Assembly (NCBI GenBank): GCA_029261035.1
Contig: JAJDCD010000025.1
Coordinates: 186,001 to 250,000 of the forward strand
DNA: 64,000 nucleotides
Source: Candidatus Omnitrophota bacterium
GTDB taxonomy: Bacteria > Omnitrophota > Omnitrophia > Omnitrophales > JACROU01
Reading direction: 5' to 3'
In this document: piece after piece, positions 36,948-44,327 of the stretch
Position numbering within the stretch: the stretch's first letter is position 1
Layout of the letters: each line of letters begins with the position of its first letter
Translations under genes and position numbers: made by a program
Notes under the pieces: model-generated
What the model saw: only the letters and a program-made list of their open reading frames with translations
Told to the model about the DNA's origin: nothing
Database searches by the model: none

Positions 36948-37973
36948 TTAAACGAGTCCTAATGTTTCATCATATCCAAATCGGATATTCATATTTTGAA
37001 CAGCTTGACCACTAGCACCTTTTACTAAGTTATCAATAGCGCTAATCACAATCACTTCTTTAGATCGAGCAGAAGACCAAATACCAATATCACAAAAATT
37101 GGTTCGAACCACATCTTTAATAGAAGGAAACGTTCCCAATGGCTTCACTCGTACAAAAGGCTCATCTTTGTATGCTTCTTTATAAGCCTTCAAAATCTTT
37201 TGAGGGGTAACGCCTTTAGCTTTCTTCAAATAAATCGTCGACAAAATCCCACGTTCAATAGGTAATAAATGGGGAACAAAAGCGATACTTACTTTCTTTC
37301 CCGAAAACTTCTTTAACAAAGCTTCTACTTCCGGCATATGTTGATGTTGGTTTACCTTGTATGCTTTAAAGTCTCCGTCTACGGTACAAAAGTGTGTCGC
37401 TTCAGACAGTTTCTTACCGGCACCACTCACTCCCGACTTTGAATCAACTACAATAGATTCAAAATCAACAAGTTTATTTTCAAGGGCTGGTTTCAACCCC
37501 AACAAAATACTTGTAGGATAACACCCAGGATTAGCGATGAGCTTTGCTTTTTTCAGCTTAGACCGAAACACCTCCGGTAATCCATAAACAGCATCTCCCA
37601 ACAAAAGCTTTTTAGTGTGCTTTTTCCCATACCAGATTTCATAAAGCTGAGCATCTTTAATTCGGAAGTCTGCCGAAAGATCAATTACCGTCTTCCCTTT
37701 TTTATATAAATCATAAGCCAAATCCATTGCCTGTGTGTGTGGTAATGCAAGAAAAACCACATCCGATTCTTTTACAACTTTATTCAACTTAAACGTTTCC
37801 AAAGTAAGCCCATGATTTTTAGGTAAAGTAGGAATAATTTCCTCAATATCCTTTGGGTCTTTACTTCGTGTTGTTAAAGAAGTAATTTTTACATTAGGAT
37901 GTTGTTGTAAGATCCGAACGAGCTCAATTCCCGTATAACCCGTAGCACCTACAACAGAAACACGAATCATCAT
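36948..37973 (-). CDS. argC: N-acetyl-gamma-glutamyl-phosphate reductase
   Basis: 341 residues. Reduces N-acetylglutamyl phosphate with NADPH. Rossmann motif VVGATGYTGIELVRIL (8-23), catalytic Cys in NPGCYPTS, and HQHMPEVE are present. First gene of the arg-lys-dap run; AGAGGAG precedes the ATG, and M1/M2 are adjacent ATG codons. The 222-base leader from the inferred promoter contains a terminator-like hairpin (38043-38100), so expression is probably controlled by attenuation. Confidence 0.97.
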   Translation of the reverse strand: MMIRVSVVGATGYTGIELVRILQQHPNVKITSLTTRSKDPKDIEEIIPTLPKNHGLTLETFKLNKVVKESDVVFLALPHTQAMDLAYDLYKKGKTVIDLSADFRIKDAQLYEIWYGKKHTKKLLLGDAVYGLPEVFRSKLKKAKLIANPGCYPTSILLGLKPALENKLVDFESIVVDSKSGVSGAGKKLSEATHFCTVDGDFKAYKVNQHQHMPEVEALLKKFSGKKVSIAFVPHLLPIERGILSTIYLKKAKGVTPQKILKAYKEAYKDEPFVRVKPLGTFPSIKDVVRTNFCDIGIWSSARSKEVIVISAIDNLVKGASGQAVQNMNIRFGYDETLGLV

Positions 37974-38042
37974 TTTCTCCTCTTAAGTTCTATGAACTTT
38001 CAATCATGATACTGCTAAACAACTTATAACTATTCCAAAGAC

Positions 38043-38100
38043 AAAAAAACCAGAAACTATGCCTAGGGTTTAGAACCCTTTAGAAAGGATTAGCTTCTGG
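38043..38100 (-). terminator. Terminator-like hairpin in the argC leader (candidate attenuator)
   Basis: On the minus strand CCAGAAGCTA (38100-38091) pairs with TAGTTTCTGG (38059-38050) in ten pairs including one G-T. An inner stem GGGTT/AACCC lies at the apex, and seven T residues (38049-38043) follow directly. It lies 70 bases upstream of argC with no gene ending nearby on this strand, so it must act within the leader or end a small RNA of about 150 nt. Leader hairpins upstream include GGGGCA/TGCTCC, CCTT/AAGG, GTATC/GATAC and CTTGG-containing stems that could compete with it. Confidence 0.75.
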
Positions 38101-38201
38101 TAGTCCAAGTTTCTCTTAGGTATCAAAATTTCATTCGATACAATTATCCTTCGTTATCCAAAGGTACTGGAGCAAAAAATGCCCCCTAAAGAAAAGAGCC
38201 A

Positions 38202-38230
38202 ATTATAGAGGAAAAAACCCAAGAAATCAA
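38202..38230 (-). promoter_or_regulatory. Sigma-70-type promoter of the argC operon
   Basis: TTGATT (38230-38225), 17 bases, TATAAT (38207-38202) on the minus strand, close to consensus. The inferred transcript start near 38195 gives a leader of about 220 nt before argC. No ARG box (ArgR site) was recognised around it. Confidence 0.75.
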
Positions 38231-38316
38231 ACATCCATACATCCTAGCTCAATTCAATACTAATTCCCTAAGGGAGATCTTCGTCTTAAGTTCAAAATAG
38301 AGGCTCTTCCACAAAG

Positions 38317-38373
38317 CTTTCTCTCGTAGAGAAAGGAGCTGTAATTCAGGCTAAATACTATTAAATTTTAGCC
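38317..38373. other. Two hairpins in the argC-rnc gap
   Basis: CTTTCTCT/AGAGAAAG around CGT (38317-38335, extended by flanking AG/CT) and GGCTAAA/TTTAGCC (38349-38355, 38367-38373). They lie in the 471-base divergent gap, between the argC promoter and the rnc -10 element. They could belong to a small RNA or a longer rnc leader. The rest of the gap, 38231-38316, shows nothing I can name. Confidence 0.35.
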
Positions 38374-38390
38374 CTACCGCTTGTATCTCA

Positions 38391-38399
38391 TGCTATATT
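38391..38399 (+). promoter_or_regulatory. Extended -10 promoter for rnc
   Basis: TGCTATATT: the TGn extension joined to a near-consensus -10. No good -35 is seen. The inferred start near 38406 leaves a leader of about 40 bases before the rnc ATG at 38445. The same TGCTA(T/G)(A)(A/C/T)T pattern heads rplM and hrcA. Confidence 0.55.
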
Positions 38400-38444
38400 A
38401 TGCGCTTACTTGCTTTGCTGTAGCCATTCGTAGAAAGGTACCTA

Positions 38445-39359
38445 ATGATACAAAAGCTTAAGAAACACGTCGATTGGAAAAAATTAGAGAAAAGTTTAGG
38501 GGTTAAGCTTAAGAATCACAAATTTGCTCTTGCAGCATTAACCCACCCATCTTACCGAAACGAAATGAGACTGCACAATTTACTCTGTTTCGAAAGAATG
38601 GAATTCTTAGGAGATTCTATTTTAAACTTTACCATCAGTGAAATCTTATATGAAAAATATAAAGATGGTGATGAAGGAATGCTCTCTAAACTAAAATCCA
38701 TCCTCGTATCCGGGAAAATTCTAGCAAAAATAGCTAAGAAATTAAAACTAAGACAATTCATGATTTTAGGAAGAAGTGAACGTCATCATCCTGATTTGGA
38801 AAGAGCAAAAATTATGGCGGATACTTTCGAAGCTATTCTAGCTGCTATTTATTTTGATCGAGGGCTTCCAACAGCACAACGTTTCATAAAAAAACAATTT
38901 AAATTTTATTTCAGCCCTAAACGCCTCCACACTATTGGCGTCAGCCCAAAAACAATCCTGCAAGAATTATCACAAAAACATTTAAAAATTTTACCACAAT
39001 ACCAATCAGAGTTAAAAAAAGGTCTTTTTCATTGTACTGTGAGCTTAAAAAAAATCGGAAAAACAAAAGGTTCAGGGAGAACAAAAAAAGATGGTGAAGA
39101 AGCGGCCGCAAAACTGCTTATTGAAAAATTTGAATCCACAAAAGTTCCAACTACAATCACTTCAAGAATTCAAAGAAAAACAGAACCCAAGTCAAATTCC
39201 ACAACAACGGATGCCCCTAAAAAGAAAATAGTTTTAAAAAAATCGAAAAAGAAAGCATCTCCTAAAAAGCCTACTTTAAAGACAAGCGTCAAAAAGAAAA
39301 CTACAACTTCCAAAAAACCAGTTTCTAAATCAAAGAGTCCTGCTAAAAAGAAGAAATAA
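38445..39359 (+). CDS. rnc: Ribonuclease III with lysine-rich C-terminal tail
   Basis: 304 residues against about 225-240 for most RNase III. Nuclease domain with signature ERMEFLGDS and acidic residues E53, D57, D126 and E129; a dsRNA-binding domain follows (about 165-230, with GSGRTKKDGEEAAAKLLIEKF). It processes rRNA and cleaves structured RNA. The extra 70 or so residues (231-304) are Lys/Ser/Thr/Pro repeats such as KKIVLKKSKKKASPKK and resemble disordered nucleic-acid-binding tails. Alone on the plus strand, its stop lies 5 bases from the stop of the convergent AsmA gene. Confidence 0.95.
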   Translation: MIQKLKKHVDWKKLEKSLGVKLKNHKFALAALTHPSYRNEMRLHNLLCFERMEFLGDSILNFTISEILYEKYKDGDEGMLSKLKSILVSGKILAKIAKKLKLRQFMILGRSERHHPDLERAKIMADTFEAILAAIYFDRGLPTAQRFIKKQFKFYFSPKRLHTIGVSPKTILQELSQKHLKILPQYQSELKKGLFHCTVSLKKIGKTKGSGRTKKDGEEAAAKLLIEKFESTKVPTTITSRIQRKTEPKSNSTTTDAPKKKIVLKKSKKKASPKKPTLKTSVKKKTTTSKKPVSKSKSPAKKKK

Positions 39360-39364
39360 AGTTT

Positions 39365-42049
39365 CTACCCAAAAATAGAGCTGATAATTTTAGAAGCTTG
39401 GTCCACGGTATCCTGCATAGAGCTATCTTCAGAACCTCCACTAAAAATTGAGCCTATTTTACTAATGATGGCACGTCCAATAGCCCTTTTATCAACTGAA
39501 ACCTTAGGGTCTGAAATCGTTCCACTCAGCCTAAAAGGAACAACTACAGCATTTGTTTCGGAGGGTGTTTGTTGCAACTCAAATTCTGAGATTTCGCCAA
39601 GTTGAGCCTTAGAATGAAAATCTATATTCTCATCAAAATCTACGATACCTTCACTGGTTACGTATAATTTATTTGAAAGCAAATAAGTGTCTGCAAATTT
39701 CACCTTTCGATCTGCAATCTGAATACGTCCTTTGAGATTTCGAAAGCTCGTAAATTTAACTAAAGGATCACTTAAATTAAAACTCACCAATTCCGGCAAA
39801 GTTGAAAAAGCCCCTAATAAATTTACCCCATAAATTTCCCCGTTACTAATATCAAAAGCACCTTGGCCAATAATCGTTTCTTCCAACTGATCCCGACCCC
39901 CTATTTCCCCTTGAACATTTAAGCTAGCGTTAAGAAGCCCCGACATAATTTTTTTCTCAAATTTCTGAAATAGGATTTCCATCGGCACGTTAACACTATC
40001 CAACTTCAAAACATAACGAGGAGGAAGAGAATCGAAAGACGCCTTTCCTACTACTTCCACAGAACCCTGGCCTGCTCTTATTTTTAAAGTTTGAATATCC
40101 GCCTTTCCATTATCAAACTGAATTACTCCTTTCAAATCCGTCAACGAAATACCTTGAAACAAAACTTCTTTAAGGCTGATATTAATATTGCCTGTCGCTT
40201 TTCTTAAAGGCTCGGGCAAACTGTTTGTGACCCGAGAGGAATCCGGAGAAGCTAAAAGGGAGTCAAAGGAAATTAGAGAAGAAGCCTCTTCTGCATAAGC
40301 GGTTCTTTCCCAAAAAGAAGATCTTGCTGTTTTAATAGCTTGAGTTTGCGCTTGAGCGATCGTAGGATTTTGAATTTCTTTAACAGTGTCTATAAGTGAG
40401 ATAAAATCATCAACCACAAATTTATCCGATTGAATATCCATTTCAAATTGAGGAGCCAAAGGATCATTTAAAGCTAAATTCATTTTAAGATCCGTGTCAT
40501 TCAATTTTAGCAATACTTCCTGAAAGGCTATTCGATCCGAATTAAAATCAAAAGAACCGGACAAATGCCGCACCAACACCTTATCTCCAGAAGACAAGGT
40601 TACGGAATCCAAAATAGTATGCGTCCCATATTTAGATTGTTTAAAATCTGTCAACTTCCCTTTTAAAGTAGCCAATAGCTTCGCTTCACCCTCCAAAGTT
40701 AAGCCCTTCATAGGAACAAAAACTCCATCAAAATCACTAAGAGGAAATTTATTAGATATAAAGTTTACGTCTCCCTCAAGAGTCTCTAGACTCAACCTTG
40801 CACTCGTACCTTTCACATTCATACTTCCAAAACGGATATTAAATTCCACATCTTCTAACTCTTCCGAAGCAATTTTAGACTGTAATGAAGCTGAAAAACT
40901 TTGCCCTGACTTCTTCTTTAAAACTTGAGGCACTTCCAGTAGAGCTTCTTTTAAATCGACATCTAAACTCACCGCTAGATTATCCGCAGGACCTTTCACA
41001 ATAACCGAAGCAGCGGCATTCCCTTCAGCAGTCCAATTTGAGAGATAACCTATCTCAGCCAATAAATTCGAAGGTAATTGTGGGATGAATTCGTTTAAAT
41101 TAAGGTCTCGGATACGTAATGTAAAATCAATTTGAGGTTGTTCACTCATGCTCACACTGCCAAAACTAACCCCCTCAAGACCTAGGCCAGTAATATTCAT
41201 GTTATCCATTTGAAAAGTTTGATTAGCTTGAGTCCAACTGTAATCCGTCTCAAACTTAAGAGGAATAGAAAAAGGCAGCGACTCAACAACCTCCCCTTCC
41301 ACTACCGTCTTAATTGTATTTAATTTACCTTCACCATAATCCAAATCTTGAAAAGTTAATATAGAGGTCCCATTCACATCCTGAGATGTAGAATTAAACG
41401 AAACAACCCCTTGTGAACCCAACATCAAAGATCGGATTGGCAACGAAGTTCTAATCAACCCCGACTTCACTAGTACTGCCCAATCTAACTGAGAAACATC
41501 ATAACGCATACTCATTTCATTAAATTCAAACTTACCTTCATCAAGAGATAAAAAAGCATCTCCTTCCACTTCAAAAGTACTATCTGTTTCAAATAAATGT
41601 CCTTCAAAAGAAAATCTCGAAGGGGTTTTAAAATCAACCGACTTCACCCTTCCTTCCACATCCGTTAATTGAATAAAAGCTTTCTTTCCCTTTTCCACCC
41701 ATTCATAGTAAACATCAACACCTTTCATCTGAACAGAACTCGCTTCAATATTTTTAAAAATTAATGGGAATAATTTCAAAAATACTTTTGCTTTTTTTGC
41801 TTTTAATACAGGAATTTCCTTTGAGGATTTAGGAGAGTAAACAACAACATTAGAAACCTCAATAAATGCAGATGGAATAAACCCTACACCAATTTCACCA
41901 ATTTCAAATTGGTCCCCTGCACGAGCTTTTATTTGAGATGTAAGATAGTCTTGAATATCAGAATTTGAAACAAATAAAGGAAGAGCAAAAATAACAGCAG
42001 CAACAATTAGAACAATAACAATAAGAAGAATGCTAATAACTTTTTTCAT
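39365..42049 (-). CDS. AsmA family protein
   Basis: 894 residues. An N-terminal signal anchor (MKKVISILLIVIVLIVAAVIFALPLFV) is followed by a long periplasmic β-rich region. The C-terminal AsmA-like part includes GKADIQTLKIRAGQGSVEVVGKASFD and IQGEIG/SGTISDPKVSVD-type repeats. AsmA and its TamB/YhdP relatives bridge the periplasm and are thought to help lipid transport to the outer membrane. Which of these activities this one has cannot be read. Preceded by a small lipoprotein gene 33 bases upstream. Confidence 0.88.
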   Translation of the reverse strand: MKKVISILLIVIVLIVAAVIFALPLFVSNSDIQDYLTSQIKARAGDQFEIGEIGVGFIPSAFIEVSNVVVYSPKSSKEIPVLKAKKAKVFLKLFPLIFKNIEASSVQMKGVDVYYEWVEKGKKAFIQLTDVEGRVKSVDFKTPSRFSFEGHLFETDSTFEVEGDAFLSLDEGKFEFNEMSMRYDVSQLDWAVLVKSGLIRTSLPIRSLMLGSQGVVSFNSTSQDVNGTSILTFQDLDYGEGKLNTIKTVVEGEVVESLPFSIPLKFETDYSWTQANQTFQMDNMNITGLGLEGVSFGSVSMSEQPQIDFTLRIRDLNLNEFIPQLPSNLLAEIGYLSNWTAEGNAAASVIVKGPADNLAVSLDVDLKEALLEVPQVLKKKSGQSFSASLQSKIASEELEDVEFNIRFGSMNVKGTSARLSLETLEGDVNFISNKFPLSDFDGVFVPMKGLTLEGEAKLLATLKGKLTDFKQSKYGTHTILDSVTLSSGDKVLVRHLSGSFDFNSDRIAFQEVLLKLNDTDLKMNLALNDPLAPQFEMDIQSDKFVVDDFISLIDTVKEIQNPTIAQAQTQAIKTARSSFWERTAYAEEASSLISFDSLLASPDSSRVTNSLPEPLRKATGNINISLKEVLFQGISLTDLKGVIQFDNGKADIQTLKIRAGQGSVEVVGKASFDSLPPRYVLKLDSVNVPMEILFQKFEKKIMSGLLNASLNVQGEIGGRDQLEETIIGQGAFDISNGEIYGVNLLGAFSTLPELVSFNLSDPLVKFTSFRNLKGRIQIADRKVKFADTYLLSNKLYVTSEGIVDFDENIDFHSKAQLGEISEFELQQTPSETNAVVVPFRLSGTISDPKVSVDKRAIGRAIISKIGSIFSGGSEDSSMQDTVDQASKIISSIFG

Positions 42050-42082
42050 CGATGACCCCAGAATACTTCTAGTAAGAATAGA

Positions 42083-42271
42083 TTAATATCCAGAAGGACT
42101 ATAAGCTCCATAGCTTGAAAACGGGTCTCTAGACCCAGAAGAACTCGCATCCGATTGCGCTGCCGCAAGCCCCCCAGAACCATAGGAGTAGTCCTCAAAG
42201 AACTCTGCACAACCAGAAACAATAAGAGATGAAAATAGAATCATAATTACAAACATGAGTTTAAAATTCAT
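42083..42271 (-). CDS. Small Ser/Gly/Tyr-rich lipoprotein
   Basis: 62 residues. A clear lipoprotein signal MNFKLMFVIMILFSSLIVSGC (lipobox VSGC, Cys 21) is followed by about 40 residues rich in Ser, Gly, Tyr and Ala (YSYGSGGLAAAQSDASSSGS, SSYGAYSPSGY), probably disordered. Function unknown. It lies between the rpsI terminator and the AsmA gene and is probably co-transcribed with the latter. Confidence 0.65.
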   Translation of the reverse strand: MNFKLMFVIMILFSSLIVSGCAEFFEDYSYGSGGLAAAQSDASSSGSRDPFSSYGAYSPSGY

Positions 42272-42287
42272 AATAACCTTCTAAAAT

Positions 42288-42322
42288 AAAAAAGGTGACA
42301 TAAAACCTATGTCACCTTTTTT
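42288..42322 (-). terminator. Intrinsic terminator of rplM-rpsI
   Basis: Perfect 14-bp arms AAAAAAGGTGACAT and ATGTCACCTTTTTT around a 7-base loop, 31 bases after the rpsI stop. The T-run on either strand makes it potentially bidirectional, but only the minus strand has a gene ending here. Confidence 0.92.
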
Positions 42323-42352
42323 GAGCTTAAACTTAAAACTAAATAATAAATA

Positions 42353-42760
42353 TTAACGTTTTACGAATTGGAACTTACGACGAGCACCCTTTTGTCCAAA
42401 CTTTTTACGTTCTTTTTCTCTAGGGTCTCGTGTTAAAAATCCGAATTTTCTTAAAGATGCCTTTAAATCTGGATTCCACTCTACAAGAGCACGGGAAATC
42501 CCCAACTGAAGAGCTCCTGCTTGCCCACTAAGCCCTCCGCCATTTAAAGTTGCTTTAACTTTAAACTGATTGATTGTTTTAGACTCTTCAAGGGGTTGAC
42601 GAATTAACATGATTTGAATTGGAGTGAAATTATTTGCTTCTAACGGCTTTCCATCTACCTCAAATCCAGATTCTCCTTCTTCTAACCAAACGCGAGCAAC
42701 AGCTGATTTTCTTCTTCCTGTTGCGTAATATTTCTTTGTTTCTTTTGTAGCAGCTGACAT
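42353..42760 (-). CDS. rpsI: 30S ribosomal protein S9
   Basis: 135 residues. YATGRRKSAVARVWLEEG at the N-terminus and the basic tail REKERKKFGQKGARRKFQFVKR, which reaches the ribosomal P site, are diagnostic. Follows rplM by 26 bases, the usual L13-S9 pair, and is followed by a strong terminator. Confidence 0.98.
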   Translation of the reverse strand: MSAATKETKKYYATGRRKSAVARVWLEEGESGFEVDGKPLEANNFTPIQIMLIRQPLEESKTINQFKVKATLNGGGLSGQAGALQLGISRALVEWNPDLKASLRKFGFLTRDPREKERKKFGQKGARRKFQFVKR

Positions 42761-42786
42761 ATTTAAAATCTCCTTAAACGAACGGG

Positions 42787-43263
42787 CTATTTAATTTCAA
42801 AAATTTCCGGATTCTGTGCTTGATGTTTATGAGCACTATCAGGATAAACAAGTAATCTTTTTAACATTCTGGAACCCAACTTATTCTTTGGAAGCATTCC
42901 CTTTACCGCTTTGGTAAGAGCTGCTGTAGGTTTTTTTTCCATCAAAGTTTCTAAACTATACTCTTTAAGACCGCCTTGATAACCGGTGTAATAAGAATAC
43001 ACTTTATCTTTTACTTTTCTTCCTGTAACCAAAACATCTTTAGCATTAAGAACAACAACATGATCTCCATTATCCCAATGAGGAACATATGTTTTTTTGT
43101 TCTTTCCAATTAGCTTGCCAGCAATTTGTACTGCCGCACGCCCTAAAACCTTGCCTTTAACATCAACAACAAACCACTTACCTTCATCAAGGGTTCCACG
43201 TGTTGCCGCAAGTCTAACTTCACCTTTTTTCTTTATACCTGTAATTGTTTTAGCTTCTGACAT
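42787..43263 (-). CDS. rplM: 50S ribosomal protein L13
   Basis: 158 residues, slightly longer than the usual 140-145 because of an N-terminal extension of about 25 residues (MSEAKTITGIKKKGEVRLAATRGTL). Core motifs are present: KWFVVDVKGKVLGRAAVQIA, DNGDHVVVLNAKDVLVTGRK, and AVKGMLPKNKLGSRMLKRL. First gene of the rplM-rpsI operon. Confidence 0.98.
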   Translation of the reverse strand: MSEAKTITGIKKKGEVRLAATRGTLDEGKWFVVDVKGKVLGRAAVQIAGKLIGKNKKTYVPHWDNGDHVVVLNAKDVLVTGRKVKDKVYSYYTGYQGGLKEYSLETLMEKKPTAALTKAVKGMLPKNKLGSRMLKRLLVYPDSAHKHQAQNPEIFEIK

Positions 43264-43335
43264 GACTCTTTAAGACTCCTAATTCGTATTCGTTTTATCT
43301 TAATAAAGGGTATTTTCCCCATAGAAAAGGCTCGA

Positions 43336-43344
43336 AGTATAGCA
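43336..43344 (-). promoter_or_regulatory. Extended -10 promoter of rplM-rpsI
   Basis: TGCTATACT on the minus strand (43344 to 43336). A weak pyrimidine-rich -35 lies about 17 bases upstream. The inferred start near 43329 gives a leader of about 66 bases before rplM. Confidence 0.6.
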
Positions 43345-43409
43345 TAAAGCTCTAGTTGAAGGAAAGTTTTTTTACCCAAATACCCCTTAGTTTTTTTAGG
43401 TAAAACAAC

Positions 43410-43438
43410 CCTAAGTTATTTAATTAATATAACTTAGG
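43410..43438 (-). terminator. Candidate terminator of truA
   Basis: Perfect 10-bp arms CCTAAGTTAT/ATAACTTAGG around a 9-base AT loop, followed on the minus strand by GTTGTTTT. It lies 64 bases after the truA stop. The stem is AT-rich and the T-tract imperfect, so termination may be partial. Confidence 0.5.
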
Positions 43439-43501
43439 AAAATTAAAAATTATTCTCCTTAAGCACCCCACCGTCACAACGCTATACCCACTGAGGTTTA
43501 T

Positions 43502-44248
43502 CTAATACTTCACCCTAATCAAACAAAGTCCTTTTCCGGGAACGTTCGGACCCGCTTTTTTCCGGTCTTTTGCCTTTAAAATAGTTCTCAATTCTTTAAT
43601 ATCAATTTTTTCAAGGCCAACCCAAATCAAGGTGCCTACAATATTTCTTACCATATTATACAAAAACCCATTTGCTTCTAAAGTAAAATAAATCAAAGCT
43701 CCTTTTTTCTGAATGCTCAATCGAGTTAAATTACGTACAGTACTCATCTCTTTATTTCCACCACTGGACTGAAACGATTTAAAATCATGGCGTCCAATCA
43801 AAACTTTAGCCGCTGCTTTCATTTTAGAAACATTCAAAGGCATAATGTAATGATAAACAGTACGATCTTGAAGTGGAGTTCTTAACCGAGAGTTCCAAAC
43901 AGAGTATCGATACACTTTTCCTTTAGCATCATAGCGCGCATGAAAGTCATCTTTAACTTTTTCCAGTTTCTTAATCACAATATCTTTGGAAAGGTTTGCA
44001 TTTATTGCTCGTTGCAAATCATTCAACTTCATTTTGTCAGGAACTTTTACATGAGCTGTTTGAGCTAAAGCATGAACCCCACTATCTGTTCTTCCAGCAC
44101 CCGACACTTTAATGGGCTTCTGAAAGATCTTGGAGAATGCCTTCTCCAAGTCCTCCTGAACCGTACGGTGCTTCTTTTGTATCTGAAACCCATACAAGCG
44201 GGTCCCATCATATTCCATCGTTAATTTTAAAGTATGGACTTTAATCAT
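43502..44248 (-). CDS. truA: tRNA pseudouridine synthase A
   Basis: 248 residues. Makes pseudouridine at positions 38-40 of the tRNA anticodon stem. Catalytic Asp 55 is in GAGRTDSGVHALAQ; MEYDGTRLYGFQIQ and the C-terminal NGFLYNMVRNIVGTLIWVG are diagnostic. Follows asd by 79 bases, a gap holding two copies of an 11-base palindrome. Confidence 0.97.
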   Translation of the reverse strand: MIKVHTLKLTMEYDGTRLYGFQIQKKHRTVQEDLEKAFSKIFQKPIKVSGAGRTDSGVHALAQTAHVKVPDKMKLNDLQRAINANLSKDIVIKKLEKVKDDFHARYDAKGKVYRYSVWNSRLRTPLQDRTVYHYIMPLNVSKMKAAAKVLIGRHDFKSFQSSGGNKEMSTVRNLTRLSIQKKGALIYFTLEANGFLYNMVRNIVGTLIWVGLEKIDIKELRTILKAKDRKKAGPNVPGKGLCLIRVKY

Positions 44249-44263
44249 AAGTTAAGTTTCGCG

Positions 44264-44307
44264 GTGACTGTCACGCGGATTCAAAGACCGAAGGATGTGA
44301 CTGTCAC
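44264..44307. repeat. Pair of GTGACTGTCAC palindromes between asd and truA
   Basis: GTGACTGTCAC at 44264-44274 and 44297-44307, identical perfect palindromes 33 bases apart (centre to centre) in the 79-base gap. Both sites are followed by CG. They could be a paired operator or arms of a small mobile hairpin; the intervening bases also pair weakly (CGG/CCG). Confidence 0.6.
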
Positions 44308-44327
44308 GGACCAACCCCACAGCCCCA

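Noticed and set aside
37974-38445. 6S RNA, RNase P RNA or T-box in the argC-rnc gap
   Set aside because: None of the conserved core strings (RNase P CR regions, T-box sequence) is visible, and the ends of the inferred RNA do not pair as in 6S RNA.
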